DNA of 64,000 nucleotides from an uncultured Microbulbifer sp. (GCF_947498635.1 NZ_CANMKV010000025.1:1-64000), one strand, 5' to 3'. Positions 46,891-56,804 are shown, counted from the stretch's first letter. Numbers and translations: made by a program. Notes: generated from the sequence alone by a model not told the origin.

Positions 46891-47684
46891 AACATCTCCA
46901 AAGTACGCTTCATGCACTTATTTACTAAGTTAAGGGGACTCTAAAAGAATAGCCACGATTATTGAACTTCACTTATTACAACAGAAGGGGATTACTCCTT
47001 AAACGTCAATATAGTTTCACATGGATTCCCCGCCAAGCCTTAACATTTGGCAGAAATGTATATTTTTTACACCTAATCGCACCATATAGAAGACTTCATT
47101 TTTATTTGCATTACGTCATTCACGAAGCTACTTACTATGAAAGCAAATGTCGAAAAATCCGGGCAAATAAAATGCGCCATTGAAAGTACCTAGAGCATCT
47201 CCAGAGACACCAAACCGCCCCAGTCTATCTCGTGCAATTTTGCCAAAAGCTGGCCTTCAAATAAATTCCGATCGAGTATACAACCGATGAGCTTCTCGAC
47301 TCTGCTCCTCTTCCTTCAATACCGAAGTCGTTGCGCGCTATATCTGGCTTACCGCGGACTTCATCGAAGCATTGTTACCTCAACTCTCAGCCATATGGTA
47401 GCCGAGCATATGACAGCAAAGGTCTTTCAAAGAAAAGGCCCGGCAAAAAAAGAAACTTACTCGTTGGAGAACCATTACACAGTCGCCAAGGATATAAATC
47501 ATTCTGGACATATGCTAAGCGCATTTTTAAGCCTGAAGACATCTATCGAAACCGATAACAGCCCCTCTAGTTAACGATTTACGATCCAGTTTTGTAGACC
47601 AGCAATGGGCCCCAATATTAGATTGTAATATTCCTCTGTTTTCCCTGCGAGAAGCCATTCCAGGGCTCTTGGATTTCTATTCAA
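46891..47684. other. Long intergenic stretch, no gene recognised
   Basis: About 790 bp with only short frames on both strands (longest about 95 codons at 47287-47574). None has a convincing ribosome site or family resemblance. It may contain decayed sequence, but I could not align it to anything. Confidence 0.4.
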
Positions 47685-48062
47685 TTATTTAGCATTTGGA
47701 TCTATAGCTTCAAAATGATCTTCACGCAGGCGCATGGTGCCATCATCCTGCAGGACCCAGAGTTCCCGCGTGATTACTCCCTGTGCATTGTTCATTTCCC
47801 AGTGGCTAGAAAGCACCGTTGACGAATCATCTATTGCTTCAATTTTAGTATTCAGGTAAGTCACATCTGAGAACCCCTGCGCGACTAAATTTTTCCAGAA
47901 AGCCTGTATTCGCTCTCGCCCTTGGAACAAACCAAATGGCTTGGCCACCATTTGCGCCTCCTTCTCATACATAGAGGCACAACCTTCTGCATTTCCCTGA
48001 TTGAAAAATGACTTCCACTGCTCACTAGCCACTATGGTTTTTTCAATTAACACCTTGCTCAT
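47685..48062 (-). CDS. SnoaL/NTF2-like fold protein
   Basis: A 125-aa protein from MSKVLIEKTIVASEQWKSFF, with the cone-shaped NTF2/SnoaL pattern: NQGNAEGCASMYEKEAQMVA, PFGLFQGRERIQAFWKNLVA, then beta strands TYLNTKIEAID and ITRELWVLQDDGTMRLREDH. Members range from ketosteroid isomerase-like enzymes to binding proteins; no catalytic residue can be assigned. AAGGAA lies 6 nt before the ATG at 48062, which I prefer to the longer frame start at 48152. It is transcribed divergently from a LysR regulator 114 bp away, its likely controller. Confidence 0.85.
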   Translation of the reverse strand: MSKVLIEKTIVASEQWKSFFNQGNAEGCASMYEKEAQMVAKPFGLFQGRERIQAFWKNLVAQGFSDVTYLNTKIEAIDDSSTVLSSHWEMNNAQGVITRELWVLQDDGTMRLREDHFEAIDPNAK

Positions 48063-48176
48063 ATGAGATTCCTTTTTTCGATAACTCAGTATTGACGGTC
48101 TGAGGGCATATTGCCCCAGCTCCACCTCTGTGATAAACAGAGATTCAATCAAATTAGTGTTTAGAAAAATTGAACA

Positions 48177-49052
48177 ATGAAACCCAATCTTGAGGACATG
48201 CAGGTATTCCTGGCTGTTGTAGAGGCGCGCAGCTTTACTGCTGCGGCCGACAATCTGGCACGCACCAAGTCGGCAATTAGCCAGGCGGTAACCCGATTAG
48301 AGGAGGATCTCGGCACCAGGCTGCTTTACCGTAGTACACGGGCACTTTCCTTAACGGAATCCGGCACCCAGTTCTACACTCACTGCCGTGAAATCCGGGA
48401 TATCTATAACGCTGCCCTGACAGACTTAAAAAGTACCAGTGAAAAGCTCTCGGGTACGCTGACAGTGACGGCACCTCTCGCACTCTGCGAACCTGTCATT
48501 GTTCCGGCAATTGCGCAGCTCACAGAACAACATCCACAGCTCGGTGTTCGCTTGCTGGCTGACGATGCCCCCATAGATTTGATTGAATCCCAGGTGGATC
48601 TGGCAATCCGGGTGGGCAGTCTGGATATGCAATCGGCCAAGGTATCTAAACTGGGTACTCTTCAAGAAAGTCTCTATGCCAGCTCCAAGTATATAGAAAA
48701 GCAAGGTGGTCTACCTGACGAACTCTGCGAATTACGCCAATGGGAGCATATAGCCAATGACTGGCAGGGTACTCCAGTAAAGTATGACCTTGGCAATAAA
48801 AATATAATTCGGGTTACACCAAGGATTCGCTGTAATTCCCTTCACGATATATTGCAAATGACAGAGGTGGGGCTGGGAATTGCCAGATTACCTGACATGA
48901 CTGCCAAAAAATTTATTCGTAATGGTTCACTGGAGCATGTGGTTACAGTGGCTTCAACTCCGATTCACTATATGCACCTATTTTCAAAAATCCCCCCCGT
49001 AAAAGTACAGCGCTTTACCAAAATAATTAAATCTCTTTTGGCTTCCTATTAG
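48177..49052 (+). CDS. LysR family transcriptional regulator
   Basis: A 291-aa regulator with an N-terminal winged helix (MQVFLAVVEARSFTAAADNL, ARTKSAISQAVTRLEEDLGT) and a periplasmic-binding-protein-like effector domain (LSGTLTVTAPLALCEPVIVP, LIESQVDLAIRVGSLDMQSA). It belongs to the CrgA-like branch of LysR proteins by these motifs. Divergent orientation to the NTF2-like gene suggests that it controls that gene from the shared 114-bp region. Effector unknown. Confidence 0.95.
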   Translation: MKPNLEDMQVFLAVVEARSFTAAADNLARTKSAISQAVTRLEEDLGTRLLYRSTRALSLTESGTQFYTHCREIRDIYNAALTDLKSTSEKLSGTLTVTAPLALCEPVIVPAIAQLTEQHPQLGVRLLADDAPIDLIESQVDLAIRVGSLDMQSAKVSKLGTLQESLYASSKYIEKQGGLPDELCELRQWEHIANDWQGTPVKYDLGNKNIIRVTPRIRCNSLHDILQMTEVGLGIARLPDMTAKKFIRNGSLEHVVTVASTPIHYMHLFSKIPPVKVQRFTKIIKSLLASY

Positions 49053-49454
49053 CAGCTTTATCCTTCGGAATCACTGGATTACTCAACCACATAAAAAACC
49101 ATTATCCAATCAGACACGATCTGTATGGACAACAGAGTGAAATAAAGGTCTTTATCTCTTGTGGTTTTTTGCCTCCGGATCCATCTTCTCACCCAAACAG
49201 CTCACTTAGAAACATCATGGGTGATTTTCAACCATGTGTTGAAAGACTCGCAAGACTCACTCTGTGCATCAATGACCGCGAGGCCGGGAGTTAGGTCCCT
49301 CTGCTTACGGAAAATGGGGGCATTGATAACGGCACTTTAAGGATTAAGGGGTGACAGAAACTACATCAATAGATACATATCCGCCATCAGCTATGGCACT
49401 CGGCATATCACTTCCTCACCGCTCTATATAGTCGCTCCCGAGAGATCGAGCATC
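49053..49454. other. Intergenic, probably decayed sequence
   Basis: No intact gene is seen. It leads into the remnant of an NTF2-like gene at 49455-49692, so its last part may be unrecognisable 5' sequence of that gene. Confidence 0.4.
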
Positions 49455-49692
49455 GCCGGTAAAGCAACTACGAAGCGATACCCCTCAGGTACCATGTGGT
49501 TTTGGCCGGGTGGCTGATAATGAGCTGGTCAACATTCACGGCAACCGGCTGCTCCAGCACCGGAGTACGGAGGCGTTTGATTTACCTGGTGATCCAGAAT
49601 TTTCACTAATAAACGCAAATCCGGAGTCAGCAAGTTTAATAAACACCCTACTCGACGCCTGGCAGAAATTTGATGAGTCAGTCATAAACTGA
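49455..49692 (+). pseudogene. Remnant of an NTF2/SnoaL-like gene related to the one at 51028
   Basis: The frame at 49510-49692 ends FSLINANPESASLINTLLDA followed by WQKFDESVIN. It aligns with the C-terminus of the intact protein at 51028-51531 (DFPILFADPNTRDQVKLLMD, AWDELGETVSD), and ELVNIHGNRLLQHRSTEAFD aligns with ELVKVDGNWLIRCRRGEEVK. About 50 nt upstream, in another frame, GKATT matches SGKATTVEI of the intact copy. The 5' two-thirds are gone and the frame is shifted. It is a decayed paralogue in the same orientation. Confidence 0.75.
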
Positions 49693-49769
49693 GTGGCCCG
49701 GCTGATATTTTTTGATGCAGTTTTAAACAACCATCTCACCGATAAACCAACACTCTTAACACTGAAAAT

Positions 49770-50810
49770 TCACTCTTCAAGCTTTAACAATTCTTCTTTC
49801 TCAGCAAATGAACGCTTCACAAACTCAGAAGCACTAATGCCTAATTCCTCCCTAAACGCTCGGGAAAACTGGCTGGTACCATTAAATCCACAATTGAATG
49901 CCACCTGTAAAATACTGGCATCGCGGCCTGTAGACAGAAGTTGTGCCGATGCCGCCTCGATCCTGGCACGCCTCAACAGGCTCACATAGGAGGTTTGGTG
50001 GTAGCGCAAAGCCCTGTGCAAATAAGAGGGACAAATACCCAGAGAGACCGCCAACTGGCGGGCAGATAAGTCGGTGTCGCGACAGTGTTTATGTATCAAC
50101 TGGCAAGCCCCACGAAAAATAGCGTTAAGCCGACTGGGGCTTTCCGATTCGGACGGCAAATTGCCACGCCTCTCCTGCAGACAGGCAATAATTAAATCCG
50201 AGATCGGATTGAAAAGTATTTCCGGTGCCACAAAGGCACACTGTTGTTTTGCTTGGGGAAACAACAACAAATAATTGCGTAGTAATAAACCAGGACCGCG
50301 ACTACCATCAATTTCCAGAGGGCGACTATCCTCTGGCCCCAAGAAATACTTCTCGATTTTTCCTCGGGGGATACGGCACAGCAATGAGCGACTTTCGTGC
50401 ACCAAATCATGGGTAATTGTCTGCGCCAAATCCACCAGGTAAAGGCCGCCGGCATTCATTGGAGTGAAATATTTACCTCGCTGTATGGCTCCCCTGCCCG
50501 CCAATAAGTAAATTAGCGTAAAGTTACTATACCCATCACTCAGGTGGTTACTGGCGCGCTTGAAGGTATTTCCAGAAAAACAGGCGCGCGCAAACGCCTC
50601 GCCAGTTTCAAGGTTAGCAGAGACTGCAAATTCACCTGAGTACTCCTCATTGTGATGGGACTTGAGTTGTAATTCACAGCGATACGGCAAACCCACTTCC
50701 ATCAACTCTTTCCAGCGCCACCAACGCTCTTTAACCGAAAAATTATCAGTCTTTGCCGTCCACTCAAAAAAAGCGCCTTGATGGTTGCCCGGTACAAAGT
50801 TATTTTGCAT
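49770..50810 (-). CDS. AraC family transcriptional regulator
   Basis: A 346-aa regulator. The N-terminal 200 aa form an AraC-binding-like sensory domain (LIYLLAGRGAIQRGKYFTPM, GGLYLVDLAQTITHD). The C-terminal 100 aa carry two helix-turn-helix units (LSARQLAVSLGICPSYLHRA and ILQVAFNCGFNGTSQFSRAF), the second being the AraC signature. It is transcribed divergently from the NTF2-like gene at 51028 across 217 bp, so it probably controls that gene. Relatives of this build regulate catabolic operons; the inducer is unknown. Confidence 0.93.
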   Translation of the reverse strand: MQNNFVPGNHQGAFFEWTAKTDNFSVKERWWRWKELMEVGLPYRCELQLKSHHNEEYSGEFAVSANLETGEAFARACFSGNTFKRASNHLSDGYSNFTLIYLLAGRGAIQRGKYFTPMNAGGLYLVDLAQTITHDLVHESRSLLCRIPRGKIEKYFLGPEDSRPLEIDGSRGPGLLLRNYLLLFPQAKQQCAFVAPEILFNPISDLIIACLQERRGNLPSESESPSRLNAIFRGACQLIHKHCRDTDLSARQLAVSLGICPSYLHRALRYHQTSYVSLLRRARIEAASAQLLSTGRDASILQVAFNCGFNGTSQFSRAFREELGISASEFVKRSFAEKEELLKLEE

Positions 50811-51027
50811 GACTTACTTACCCCGAAGCTGTGTATTCACCGCATTCGCCAAGAATATTACATTCTAATCGTTTTACTGGGAGCACAAAGGGTTTTTGAT
50901 GGCTAACGATCTTGCCAGCTTTACGCTGCGCAGATATCCGCCGCAAACAACCGATCAAAATTAGCAACAGTGACTATTTTAATTAGCATCAGCTTGCCAA
51001 GCATTCATTTAAATATCAGGTAAAAAA

Positions 51028-51531
51028 ATGGACGAACTTCAGTTGTTCAGGGATCGATTTGCAATTAGCGACCTTCTGTCTCGGTACACATTAACAATTG
51101 ATAATTGTGATGCCCGTGGTTGGGCATCACTGTTTACACTTGATGGCCACTTTCAACACGGCAGTCGTGTAATTCGTGGGAGGGAAAAGCTAGAGCGCTA
51201 TGCGCTAATCCACAATAAACTAAGATGTCGGCATATTACCTCTTCACCCCTACATCATCTTTCTGAAGATGGGCAATCTGCTTCCGGTAAGGCAACTACA
51301 GTAGAAATAAATGCAACCCGGTCTGGCTACCGTATTGCAGTAATCGCGGAATACCGGGATGAATTGGTCAAGGTCGATGGCAACTGGCTCATTCGATGCA
51401 GACGCGGAGAAGAGGTTAAGCTAGTCGATGATCCTGATTTCCCAATTCTCTTTGCCGACCCGAACACTCGTGATCAGGTAAAGTTATTAATGGATGCATG
51501 GGATGAGTTGGGCGAAACCGTATCAGATTAA
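51028..51531 (+). CDS. SnoaL-like (NTF2 fold) protein
   Basis: A 167-aa protein with the SnoaL_4 pattern: LFRDRFAISDLLSRYTLTID, NCDARGWASLFTLDGHFQHG, IRGREKLERYA, then RHITSSPLHHLSEDG and a beta sheet ending GNWLIRCRRGEEVKLVDD. Such proteins include dehydratase or isomerase-like enzymes and small subunits of aromatic-ring dioxygenases. Asp and His in the first half could be catalytic, but no reaction can be assigned. It has no operon partner. A decayed paralogue lies 1.4 kb upstream, beyond the divergent AraC gene. Confidence 0.87.
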   Translation: MDELQLFRDRFAISDLLSRYTLTIDNCDARGWASLFTLDGHFQHGSRVIRGREKLERYALIHNKLRCRHITSSPLHHLSEDGQSASGKATTVEINATRSGYRIAVIAEYRDELVKVDGNWLIRCRRGEEVKLVDDPDFPILFADPNTRDQVKLLMDAWDELGETVSD

Positions 51532-51587
51532 CTCTGTACCCAATCATAAAATTCCAGAGAAAATCCTAGATTACACTTACATCAAGG

Positions 51588-52199
51588 CTAATTTAAGGCA
51601 CGCAATGGCACATCGTCCCTGCGCCCGATTGAGGCGCCCAATATTTTCACCAGAAACTCGGTCAGTACTCCGGCGGTAAAACCCCAAATTTCAAACTCGC
51701 CAAACTGGTAGGCGGGCAGGTAAATAGCCTGATTATCAATAGTGATTCGATCGGTGCGGATACGGGGATCGGCGAGGAAAAAGGATAGTGGTACACGGAA
51801 AATTGCATCCAATTCACCGGGATTTGGGCTGAGGTGAATGTCGGCAGGAATGACCCCAACCCAAGGGGTTACATGCACCTGCCAGCGGGTGGTACGGGGC
51901 CACAGGGGGCCGAGCATACGCACCCGACTCATGGGTAAAGCCACCTCCTCCTCGGCTTCACGCAAGGCGGTGTATTGCAGGGAGGGGTCTGTAGCATCCC
52001 ATCGTCCCCCGGGCAGGGAAACTTCGCCAGAGTGGGTGGAAAGCGTATCCGCGCGCTTGGTAAGTACCACATGAGGGTCCGGCTCGTTGGTCAGGGCAAT
52101 CAATACAGCCGCGTGGCCATAAAGCTCCGGCCCAGTCGGAACCCCCGCCTCCAGATCTTCAATTTGTTGGGAAATTTTCTTTTCAATAATCGATAACAT
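51588..52199 (-). CDS. CoA pyrophosphatase (Nudix hydrolase, NudL-like)
   Basis: A 203-aa Nudix protein. PDPHVVLTKRADTLSTHSGE followed by VSLPGGRWDATDPSLQYTAL and REAEEEVAL makes the Nudix box, preceded by the CoA-specific element THSGEVSLPGG. Relatives split CoA to phosphopantetheine and 3',5'-ADP. Two starts are possible: ATG 52199 with GGTGGGA upstream, or GTG 52223 with GGGAG 7 nt upstream, adding eight residues. I cannot decide firmly and use the ATG. It is convergent with the SnoaL-like gene and downstream of the RND operon, separated by about 90 nt. Confidence 0.92.
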   Translation of the reverse strand: MLSIIEKKISQQIEDLEAGVPTGPELYGHAAVLIALTNEPDPHVVLTKRADTLSTHSGEVSLPGGRWDATDPSLQYTALREAEEEVALPMSRVRMLGPLWPRTTRWQVHVTPWVGVIPADIHLSPNPGELDAIFRVPLSFFLADPRIRTDRITIDNQAIYLPAYQFGEFEIWGFTAGVLTEFLVKILGASIGRRDDVPLRALN

Positions 52200-52310
52200 A
52201 AACACTTGTCCCACCTCTTTCACCTAGAGGCTCCCTAACATTCATCTTACTGATTCCCGGTGATAACACCGAGTCGTATGCCGCAATCTCCATTTGCGAC
52301 TCTCGGCCGA

Positions 52311-55300
52311 TTACTGCCGCTCAGACATTGGGGCCCCCTGCTGGGACTCTGGGGTATAGCCCCCTTTGAGCCTTTCCCGAATCGCTTGCACCAAGGCGTA
52401 ATACACCGGCACTAACAGTGTGGCAAACAGGCTGGCCGCCAACATACCGCCAAACACCACCAAGCCAAGGGAGATACGACTCACGGCACCGGCGCCAGTA
52501 GCCACCAGTAACGGTATCACTCCGAGAATAAATGACATAGCCGTCATCAATACCGCTCGGAAACGCAACCGGGTGGCTGAGATGGCCGCTTCGGCAATGG
52601 ATTTGCCCTTATCCCGCTCCACACAGGCGAATTCCACAATCAGAATGGCACTCTTCGCCGCCATACCAATTAGCAGCACCAAGCCGATTTGGGTGTAGAG
52701 ATTATTAATGGAACCCGCTAACCACACCACCAGCATGGCGCCGCAAATAGCAATGGGCACACACAGGAGCACCGCGACGGGAATACTCCAACTCTCATAC
52801 TGGGCCACCAGGAACAGGTACACAAATACGATGGCCAAACTGAACAAAATGGGAGCCAGATTACCCGAGGTCACTTCCTGCAAACTAATGCCGGTCCACT
52901 CATAGCCATAGCCTTCAGGCAGCCTGGAAGCCAACTCCTCCATGGTATTCATCGCCTGACCACTGGAATAACCCGGCGCCGGCGCGCCGTTAATCGTCAC
53001 GCTGTTATAGAGGTTGTAGCGGGTAATGGTCTGTGGGGCCACTACGGGCTCAATGGTAGAGACGGAGGTGATTGGCACCAGGCCCCCACTATTCGCGCGC
53101 ACATAGAAACCCGCCAAGTTTTGTTCATCATCGCGAAATTGCGCGTCCGCCTGAGCGATAACACGGAATACTTTGCCGTATAAGTTAAAGTCATTGATGT
53201 AATAGCCGCCCAGGAAAGTTTGTAGTGTGGAATACACTTCCGGCAACGGGACACCGAGCACATGGGCCTTTTCCTTGTCGATTTTTAATTTCAACTGCGG
53301 AGTGGCGGCCTGAAAACTGGTGAAGGCCTGAGAGATTTCTGTGCGCTGATTGGCTGCGCCGAGCAGATCGAAAAGTACCTGGGATAACTCTGTAATACTG
53401 CGCCCCTGCAAATCCTCCAGCACAAATTCAAAGCCCCCCACGGTGCCGATTCCCGGCAACGGGGGAATAGCAAATGGCATAATTTGCGCATTGGGAATTT
53501 GTGCCAGCTTTTTTTGGACCCGTTCCATAATCGCGAACTGGTGATCTGCTTCGCTGGGGCGGTCATCCCAGGGTTTTAATACCGCAAACATCATCGCGGT
53601 GTTGGAGGAGACGCTGCTGGTCAGTAGGTTATATCCGGGCACCCCCACCACATGAGCCATGGCGGGCTCTTCCAGCAATATATCGGTAACCTGATCCACA
53701 ACCGGCCCGGTGCGCTCCAGGGAGGAACCATCCGGCAGCTGCACATGCAGCATAAACGTGCCCTGGTCCTCATCGGGAATAAATCCAGTGGGGATACTCA
53801 TAAACAACCAAAAAGCCAACAAGAAAACCCCAATAATCGTTGCCACTCCGATTAGAGGAATTTTTACGCAGGCTTTGACCATACCCACATAGAAATTTGT
53901 GGAATGGTGTAAAGACCGATTAAAGAAACCAAAAATCCCTGTCTCTTTAATACCGGCCACCTCTCCATCTTTACCCGGCTTGAGAATACTGGCGCAGAGT
54001 GCCGGGCTCAGGGTGAGTGCATTCAAGGAGGAGATCGCCACCGACATAGAAATAGTAACGGCAAACTGCTGGTACATTTTGCCGGTAATCCCCGGCATCA
54101 ACATCACTGGTACAAATACCGCAAATAAAACCAGCGTCGTAGCGACCACTGGGCCGGTCACTTCGCGCATAGATTGCAGCGCGGCCTCTTTTGGCGTCAT
54201 ACCATCGCCCATAAGACGCTGGGTGTTCTCCACCACAATAATCGCGTCATCCACCACAATGCCAATAGCCAGAATCAAGGCAAACAAAGTGATGGTATTA
54301 ATAGTCATGCCAAATGCCAGCATGAGTGCAAAGGTGCCGATCAGGGAAACCGGAATAGCGATGGCAGGAATCAGGGTAGAACGCCAATCCTGCAGAAACA
54401 TGAAGACCACTAAGATAACCAGAATCAGGGCGACAAACAGTGTCCGCACCACCTCCTTGATGGAGGCCTCCACAAACAGGGTGGTATCGTAGAGGATTTC
54501 CGCTTTCAAGCCATCGGGAAAACGCTGTGACAGCTCCTTCACCTTGGCTTTTATACCATCGGCCACATCGATCGCGTTGGCTTCCGGCAGCTGGTAGACA
54601 CCGATCACCGCCGATGCCTCGTTATCCAGCTGGCCATATGAGGAATAGGACTCACTGCCCAGTTCCACTCGTGCTATGTCTTTCACTTTCACCATGGCGC
54701 CATCAGGCTTGGCGCGAATGGTAATGTCCTCAAATTCCTCGGGTTTTATGAGCCGCCCCTGCACAAGAATATTGTATTGAAACTGCTGCTCTTTGCGGAT
54801 GGGCGGCGCGCCGATCTGCCCTGCAGCCACCTGGATATTCTGTGCCTGTACCGCACTGATCACATCCTGAGTGGTGACATCGAGAGAGGCCATCCGGTTC
54901 GGGTCCAGCCACAGGCGCATAGCGTAATTGCGCGAACCAAATATAACGACACTGCTCACCCCCAATACGCGTGCCAGCTCATCCTTTAAATAAATTTCGG
55001 CGTAATTGGCCAGAAAAAGTTCATCGAATTTCTGATCTGGGGAAAATAGATTCACCACCAACAACAACGTGGTGCTCTGCTTGGAGACCACCACACCATC
55101 GCGCTTTACGTCTTCCGGCAATTGTGGCGTGGCTTGCTCCACCCGGTTCTGCACATTCACTTGGGCGATATCGTCGTCGTAGCCGGATTTGAACGTTACC
55201 GTCAGACTGTAGGAACCATCGTTACCGCTGGTGGAAGACATGTATTCCATGCCCTCTACCCCATTGACCTGGGATTCTATTGGCACGGCGATACTATCGC

Positions 55301-55475
55301 GCACCACTTCGGCGCTGGCTCCGGCGTAATTCGCGGCAACATTAATGGTCGCCGGTGTAATTTCTGGAAATTGCGCCACCGGCAATAGCGGCAGGGAGAG
55401 GATGCCCGCAAGGGAGATCAGTATGGAAATCACAAAGGCGAAGCGTGGTCGCCGTATACAAAAAGCACTGATCAT
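52311..55475 (-). CDS. RND multidrug efflux permease (HAE1 family, AcrB-like)
   Basis: A 1054-aa inner-membrane proton antiporter with 12 membrane helices in two halves separated by large periplasmic porter loops. The N-terminus MISAFCIRRPRFAFVISILI and the helix 4 pair of aspartates in AIGIVVDDAIIVVENTQRLM mark the proton relay, with the Lys in AAKSAILIVEFACVE. GFIPDEDQGTFMLHVQLPDG is typical of AcrB-like pumps. It works as a trimer with the adaptor encoded 33 nt upstream and an outer-membrane channel. No TolC-like gene is in the window, so a channel must be supplied from elsewhere. Confidence 0.95.
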   Translation of the reverse strand: MISAFCIRRPRFAFVISILISLAGILSLPLLPVAQFPEITPATINVAANYAGASAEVVRDSIAVPIESQVNGVEGMEYMSSTSGNDGSYSLTVTFKSGYDDDIAQVNVQNRVEQATPQLPEDVKRDGVVVSKQSTTLLLVVNLFSPDQKFDELFLANYAEIYLKDELARVLGVSSVVIFGSRNYAMRLWLDPNRMASLDVTTQDVISAVQAQNIQVAAGQIGAPPIRKEQQFQYNILVQGRLIKPEEFEDITIRAKPDGAMVKVKDIARVELGSESYSSYGQLDNEASAVIGVYQLPEANAIDVADGIKAKVKELSQRFPDGLKAEILYDTTLFVEASIKEVVRTLFVALILVILVVFMFLQDWRSTLIPAIAIPVSLIGTFALMLAFGMTINTITLFALILAIGIVVDDAIIVVENTQRLMGDGMTPKEAALQSMREVTGPVVATTLVLFAVFVPVMLMPGITGKMYQQFAVTISMSVAISSLNALTLSPALCASILKPGKDGEVAGIKETGIFGFFNRSLHHSTNFYVGMVKACVKIPLIGVATIIGVFLLAFWLFMSIPTGFIPDEDQGTFMLHVQLPDGSSLERTGPVVDQVTDILLEEPAMAHVVGVPGYNLLTSSVSSNTAMMFAVLKPWDDRPSEADHQFAIMERVQKKLAQIPNAQIMPFAIPPLPGIGTVGGFEFVLEDLQGRSITELSQVLFDLLGAANQRTEISQAFTSFQAATPQLKLKIDKEKAHVLGVPLPEVYSTLQTFLGGYYINDFNLYGKVFRVIAQADAQFRDDEQNLAGFYVRANSGGLVPITSVSTIEPVVAPQTITRYNLYNSVTINGAPAPGYSSGQAMNTMEELASRLPEGYGYEWTGISLQEVTSGNLAPILFSLAIVFVYLFLVAQYESWSIPVAVLLCVPIAICGAMLVVWLAGSINNLYTQIGLVLLIGMAAKSAILIVEFACVERDKGKSIAEAAISATRLRFRAVLMTAMSFILGVIPLLVATGAGAVSRISLGLVVFGGMLAASLFATLLVPVYYALVQAIRERLKGGYTPESQQGAPMSERQ

Positions 55476-55508
55476 AAAATCGCTATAAGCCCCTCCACCG
55501 CAACCGGG

Positions 55509-56804
55509 CTACTTGTAATCATCCGCCTCTCCCTCGTATTGGGGGCGTTCACCCTTCTCGCTACCTTCATCGGGTAGTAGCGTTCCCCGGCCGGTACCCA
55601 TGGGCTGCTTTGATCCCGGCATATGTACTGGTGAACTCCCGCCGCGTGCGGGCTCTGCGGGTTTGTCCGCAACATCGTAGGGATTGCGCGGAGTGTTCTG
55701 CGGCGTCACCGGCTTGCCGGCAACTACCCGTTGCAGACCGTTCACAATGACCGATTCACCAACCACCACACCGCGGTTGACTGCCCAGAGTTCTCCCTCG
55801 CGCTGGCCCAGAGTGACATAGCGCTTTTCCGCAATATTGTTTTTGCCCAGCACGAAGAGGTAGCGCCCCTGCATGTCCTCCATCACCGCCGATTGCGGCA
55901 CCAGCGGTTTGAGCGCCTCACTGCCGGTATACAAGCGGATGGAAACTCGCGCGAACTGCCCCTGTACCAACAGGCTTCCCGGGTTGGCAAAAAGTGCGCG
56001 CACCGCCACAGAGCCGGTATTCGGGTCAATCTGGTTGTCGATAAAGACAATCTTGCCCGGATAGGGATAGAAATTTCCATCCGGTAGTTCGATACGCACA
56101 TCCAATTCTGTAGGGGGCAAGCCCTCGCGACGGCGGCGCTCAGCATCCACTTGTACGGCGAAAAGTTGGTCCTCCGGCACTTCGAACAACACGTAGATCG
56201 GGTCCATCTTGACGATGGTGGTAAGCGGGTCCGAATTGGGTCCCACCAGGGAGCCCTCGGTAAATTGGGTGCGGCCTATACGGCCGGTGAGAGGCGCATA
56301 AATCTTTGTAAAGGAAAGATCGAGCTGGGCGCTTTCCACTTTAGCGCGGTCCGCATCTACTTGGGACTTGGCCTCTTCGAAAGTCCCCATCAGTTCATCC
56401 ATCTGTACTTGGCTGATGGCACCCGTGGCCACCAATGTGCGGCCACGTCGATAGTTGCGCTCGGCAACCCGGAGGGATGCCTGAGTGCGCTCCAGGTTTG
56501 CACTCTGGTTGTCCAGTTCGGCAATAAACGGACGTGGATCTATTTCGAATAGCAAGCGCCCTTTTTTGACGGTCTCCCCCTCCCTGAAATTACGACTCTC
56601 GATGTAACCTTGCACGCGGGGGCGCACCTTATACTCATCGGTGGCCTCCACCCGGCCGACAAATTCAAAGCGCGGAATCACAGGCTGTTCGCGCACCACC
56701 AATACCTCGACCGGAGGCGGTGGTGGCACCTTTTGCTCATCGTCTTTGCCGCCACAGGCAGACAAGAACGCCAGCACAAGCCCAATAAATAAAAAACGCG
56801 CCAT
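55509..56804 (-). CDS. RND efflux periplasmic adaptor (membrane fusion protein)
   Basis: A 431-aa lipoprotein precursor: MARFLFIGLVLAFLSAC gives Cys17. The adaptor domains are present: a biotinyl-lipoyl-like hairpin (RVQGYIESRNFREGETVKKG), an alpha-helical hairpin (QSANLERTQASLRVAERNYR), a beta barrel (IYAPLTGRIGRTQFTEGSLV) and a membrane-proximal domain. The last 55 residues are a low-complexity Pro/Gly/Glu-rich tail. It links the RND pump to the outer-membrane channel. The operon begins here; the 82-bp gap to the divergent Nudix gene must hold both promoters. Confidence 0.95.
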   Translation of the reverse strand: MARFLFIGLVLAFLSACGGKDDEQKVPPPPPVEVLVVREQPVIPRFEFVGRVEATDEYKVRPRVQGYIESRNFREGETVKKGRLLFEIDPRPFIAELDNQSANLERTQASLRVAERNYRRGRTLVATGAISQVQMDELMGTFEEAKSQVDADRAKVESAQLDLSFTKIYAPLTGRIGRTQFTEGSLVGPNSDPLTTIVKMDPIYVLFEVPEDQLFAVQVDAERRRREGLPPTELDVRIELPDGNFYPYPGKIVFIDNQIDPNTGSVAVRALFANPGSLLVQGQFARVSIRLYTGSEALKPLVPQSAVMEDMQGRYLFVLGKNNIAEKRYVTLGQREGELWAVNRGVVVGESVIVNGLQRVVAGKPVTPQNTPRNPYDVADKPAEPARGGSSPVHMPGSKQPMGTGRGTLLPDEGSEKGERPQYEGEADDYK

